From: Melastoma dodecandrum
Taxonomy: Eukaryota; Streptophyta; Magnoliopsida; Myrtales; Melastomataceae
NCBI GenBank assembly: GCA_029817715.1
Contig: JARUPY010000398.1
Span: 2,790,001 to 2,854,000 of the forward strand
DNA length: 64,000 nt
Direction of reading: 5' to 3'
Shown in pieces: positions 63,007 to 64,000 of the stretch (its first letter is position 1; every line of letters starts with the position of its first letter). Under the pieces are notes generated by a model, which made no database searches, was not told the origin of the DNA, and saw only the letters and a program-made list of their open reading frames with translations. Made by a program: the position numbers and the translations under genes.

Positions 63007-64000
63007 ATGAAACGCCTGTGGCGCCTCGTCGCCTGGGTCGCCGGCCTCGCGGTCGTGGTCGTCCTCGTCACGCCGTTCCTCTCGACGAGCCTGACCAACA
63101 AGCCGAAGGACGAGGCCGCCACGAGCGATGGCGGCAAGGAGGCGTCCACCGGCGGTCGCCATCGCGGCCGGCGCGGCGGCAGCGACGGGCCGATCCCGGT
63201 GCTCGTCGCCAAGGCGCGCGCCGCCGACGTGCCGGTCTACGTCGAGGGCGTGGGCACCGGTCTCGCGTTGAACTCGGTGCTGATCCGCTCCCAGGTCGAC
63301 GGCATTCTGACGAAGCTGAACTTCGTCGAAGGGCAGGACGTGAAGGCCGGCGACCTCATCGCCGAGATCGACCCGCGCCTCTATCAGGCGACCTACGACC
63401 AGAACGTCGCCAAGAAGGCGCAGGACGAGGCGACGCTGGAGAATGCCAAGCGCGACCTCGAACGCTACCGCATCCTCGCCTCGACCAAGGCCGGGACCCA
63501 GCAGCAGTACGACACGCAGAAGGCAACCGTGGCGGCCGACGAAGCGATCGTGAAGTTCGACCAGGCGACGATCGACTCCGCCGCGACCACGCTCTCCTAC
63601 ACCAAGATCACCTCGCCGATCTCCGGTCGCACGGGCATCCGCAATGTCGATGTGGGCAACCTGATCCACGCCTCCGACACGACGGGCATCGTCACGGTCG
63701 CGCAGATTCAGCCGATCAGCGTCACCTTCACGGTGCCGCAGCAGGAGCTCGCGCGCATCAACAAGGCCTCGCTCCTCAACCAGCTCGACGTTCAGGCGGT
63801 CGATGCCAACGGCTCCGACGTGATCGACCACGGCGTCCTCGCCGTCGTGAACAACTCGATCGACGCGACGACCGGCACCGTGAAGCTGAAGGCCAATTTC
63901 CCGAACCCGCAACTGCAGCTCTGGCCCGGCATCTTCTGCAACGTGCGCCTCAAGGTGGAGACGCTGAAGAACGCGATCGTCATCCCGGTCGGCGCGCTGC
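63007..64000 (+). CDS. RND efflux periplasmic adaptor, partial
   Basis: Membrane fusion protein of the MdtA/AcrA type; 331 codons visible, cut by the right edge. An N-terminal anchor (RLVAWVAGLAVVVVLVTPF) is followed by a basic linker, the lipoyl half-motif VLIRSQVDGILTKLNFVEGQ, a coiled-coil hairpin, and ISGRTGIRNVDVGNLI. The ATG has GGGAGA upstream. The RND pump is expected off-window. Confidence 0.92.
   Translation, partial: MKRLWRLVAWVAGLAVVVVLVTPFLSTSLTNKPKDEAATSDGGKEASTGGRHRGRRGGSDGPIPVLVAKARAADVPVYVEGVGTGLALNSVLIRSQVDGILTKLNFVEGQDVKAGDLIAEIDPRLYQATYDQNVAKKAQDEATLENAKRDLERYRILASTKAGTQQQYDTQKATVAADEAIVKFDQATIDSAATTLSYTKITSPISGRTGIRNVDVGNLIHASDTTGIVTVAQIQPISVTFTVPQQELARINKASLLNQLDVQAVDANGSDVIDHGVLAVVNNSIDATTGTVKLKANFPNPQLQLWPGIFCNVRLKVETLKNAIVIPVGAL

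Noticed and set aside
1..64000. CRISPR array, rRNA operon or intact insertion sequence
   Set aside because: I saw no regularly spaced repeats, rRNA-like stretches or transposase motifs in any frame.

Overview
The window is very GC-rich, densely coded DNA from an alphaproteobacterium, most likely of the order Hyphomicrobiales (Rhizobiales). The evidence is a tRNA-His with G1:U72 and A73 and no G-1, HWE/HisKA_2-type kinases, paired DUF4164 and zapA, a CarD/FdxA neighbourhood, a ScfR-type acyl-CoA regulator and many NodT/YqcI-type families. I do not name a genus. The window looks chromosomal. It holds about 65 genes, one tRNA, several palindromic intergenic repeats and two toxin-antitoxin loci. 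I saw no CRISPR array, rRNA or intact transposase.

Layout, left to right. Positions 1-3.7 kb hold nitrite assimilation: NirA (cut by the left edge), a formate/nitrite transporter and an NirB-like flavoprotein, with a hotdog thioesterase inserted on the other strand. Positions 4.3-7.5 kb hold leuS and lptE. Positions 7.5-10.7 kb hold an amino-acid permease, a TetR regulator and MepA. Positions 10.75-11.7 kb are gene-poor, with a large inverted repeat and an AT-richer patch of small or broken reading frames. Positions 11.7-18.4 kb hold an MFS exporter, tRNA-His, a two-kinase sensor protein, a response regulator and a Tat-type SDR. Positions 18.4-22.3 kb hold small proteins, the ergothioneine pair egtB-egtD and a DUF305 protein. 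Positions 22.3-25.4 kb look like a phage-derived regulatory island (DUF6362, S24/CI-like repressor, DUF2248 metallopeptidase).

Positions 25.5-30.4 kb hold pheS, selA, and a TPR protein coupled to an acyl carrier protein. Positions 30.4-37.9 kb hold regulators (ScfR-type, LuxR-type, PadR), typA, fdxA and an unusual CarD with a 370-residue histone-H1-like extension. Positions 38-41 kb are a three-gene phosphorelay operon. Positions 41.2-46.2 kb hold dapB, gpmA, mqsRA, a flavoprotein and a BrkB-type membrane protein. Positions 46.2-50.9 kb carry a repeat cluster, two phasin-like PHA-system proteins, pgk and gap, then divergent DUF4164, zapA and DUF1697. Positions 50.9-56.3 kb hold a VapBC pair with a frameshifted toxin, grpE, alkB coupled to a response regulator with a NepR-like tail, and clpB. 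Positions 56.4-64 kb hold a diguanylate cyclase, a small unknown protein, a DUF1989 plus YqcI/YcgG pair, an FeS-type photolyase, and the start of an RND efflux operon cut by the right edge.

Shared themes are stress and signalling (two chaperone genes, four kinase/receiver loci, c-di-GMP, ergothioneine, photolyase, AlkB) and central metabolism (gap-pgk-gpmA, dapB). Several operons that are compact in relatives appear split here: pheS has no pheT, selA has no selB, leuS-lptE has no holA, and gap-pgk has no tkt or fba.
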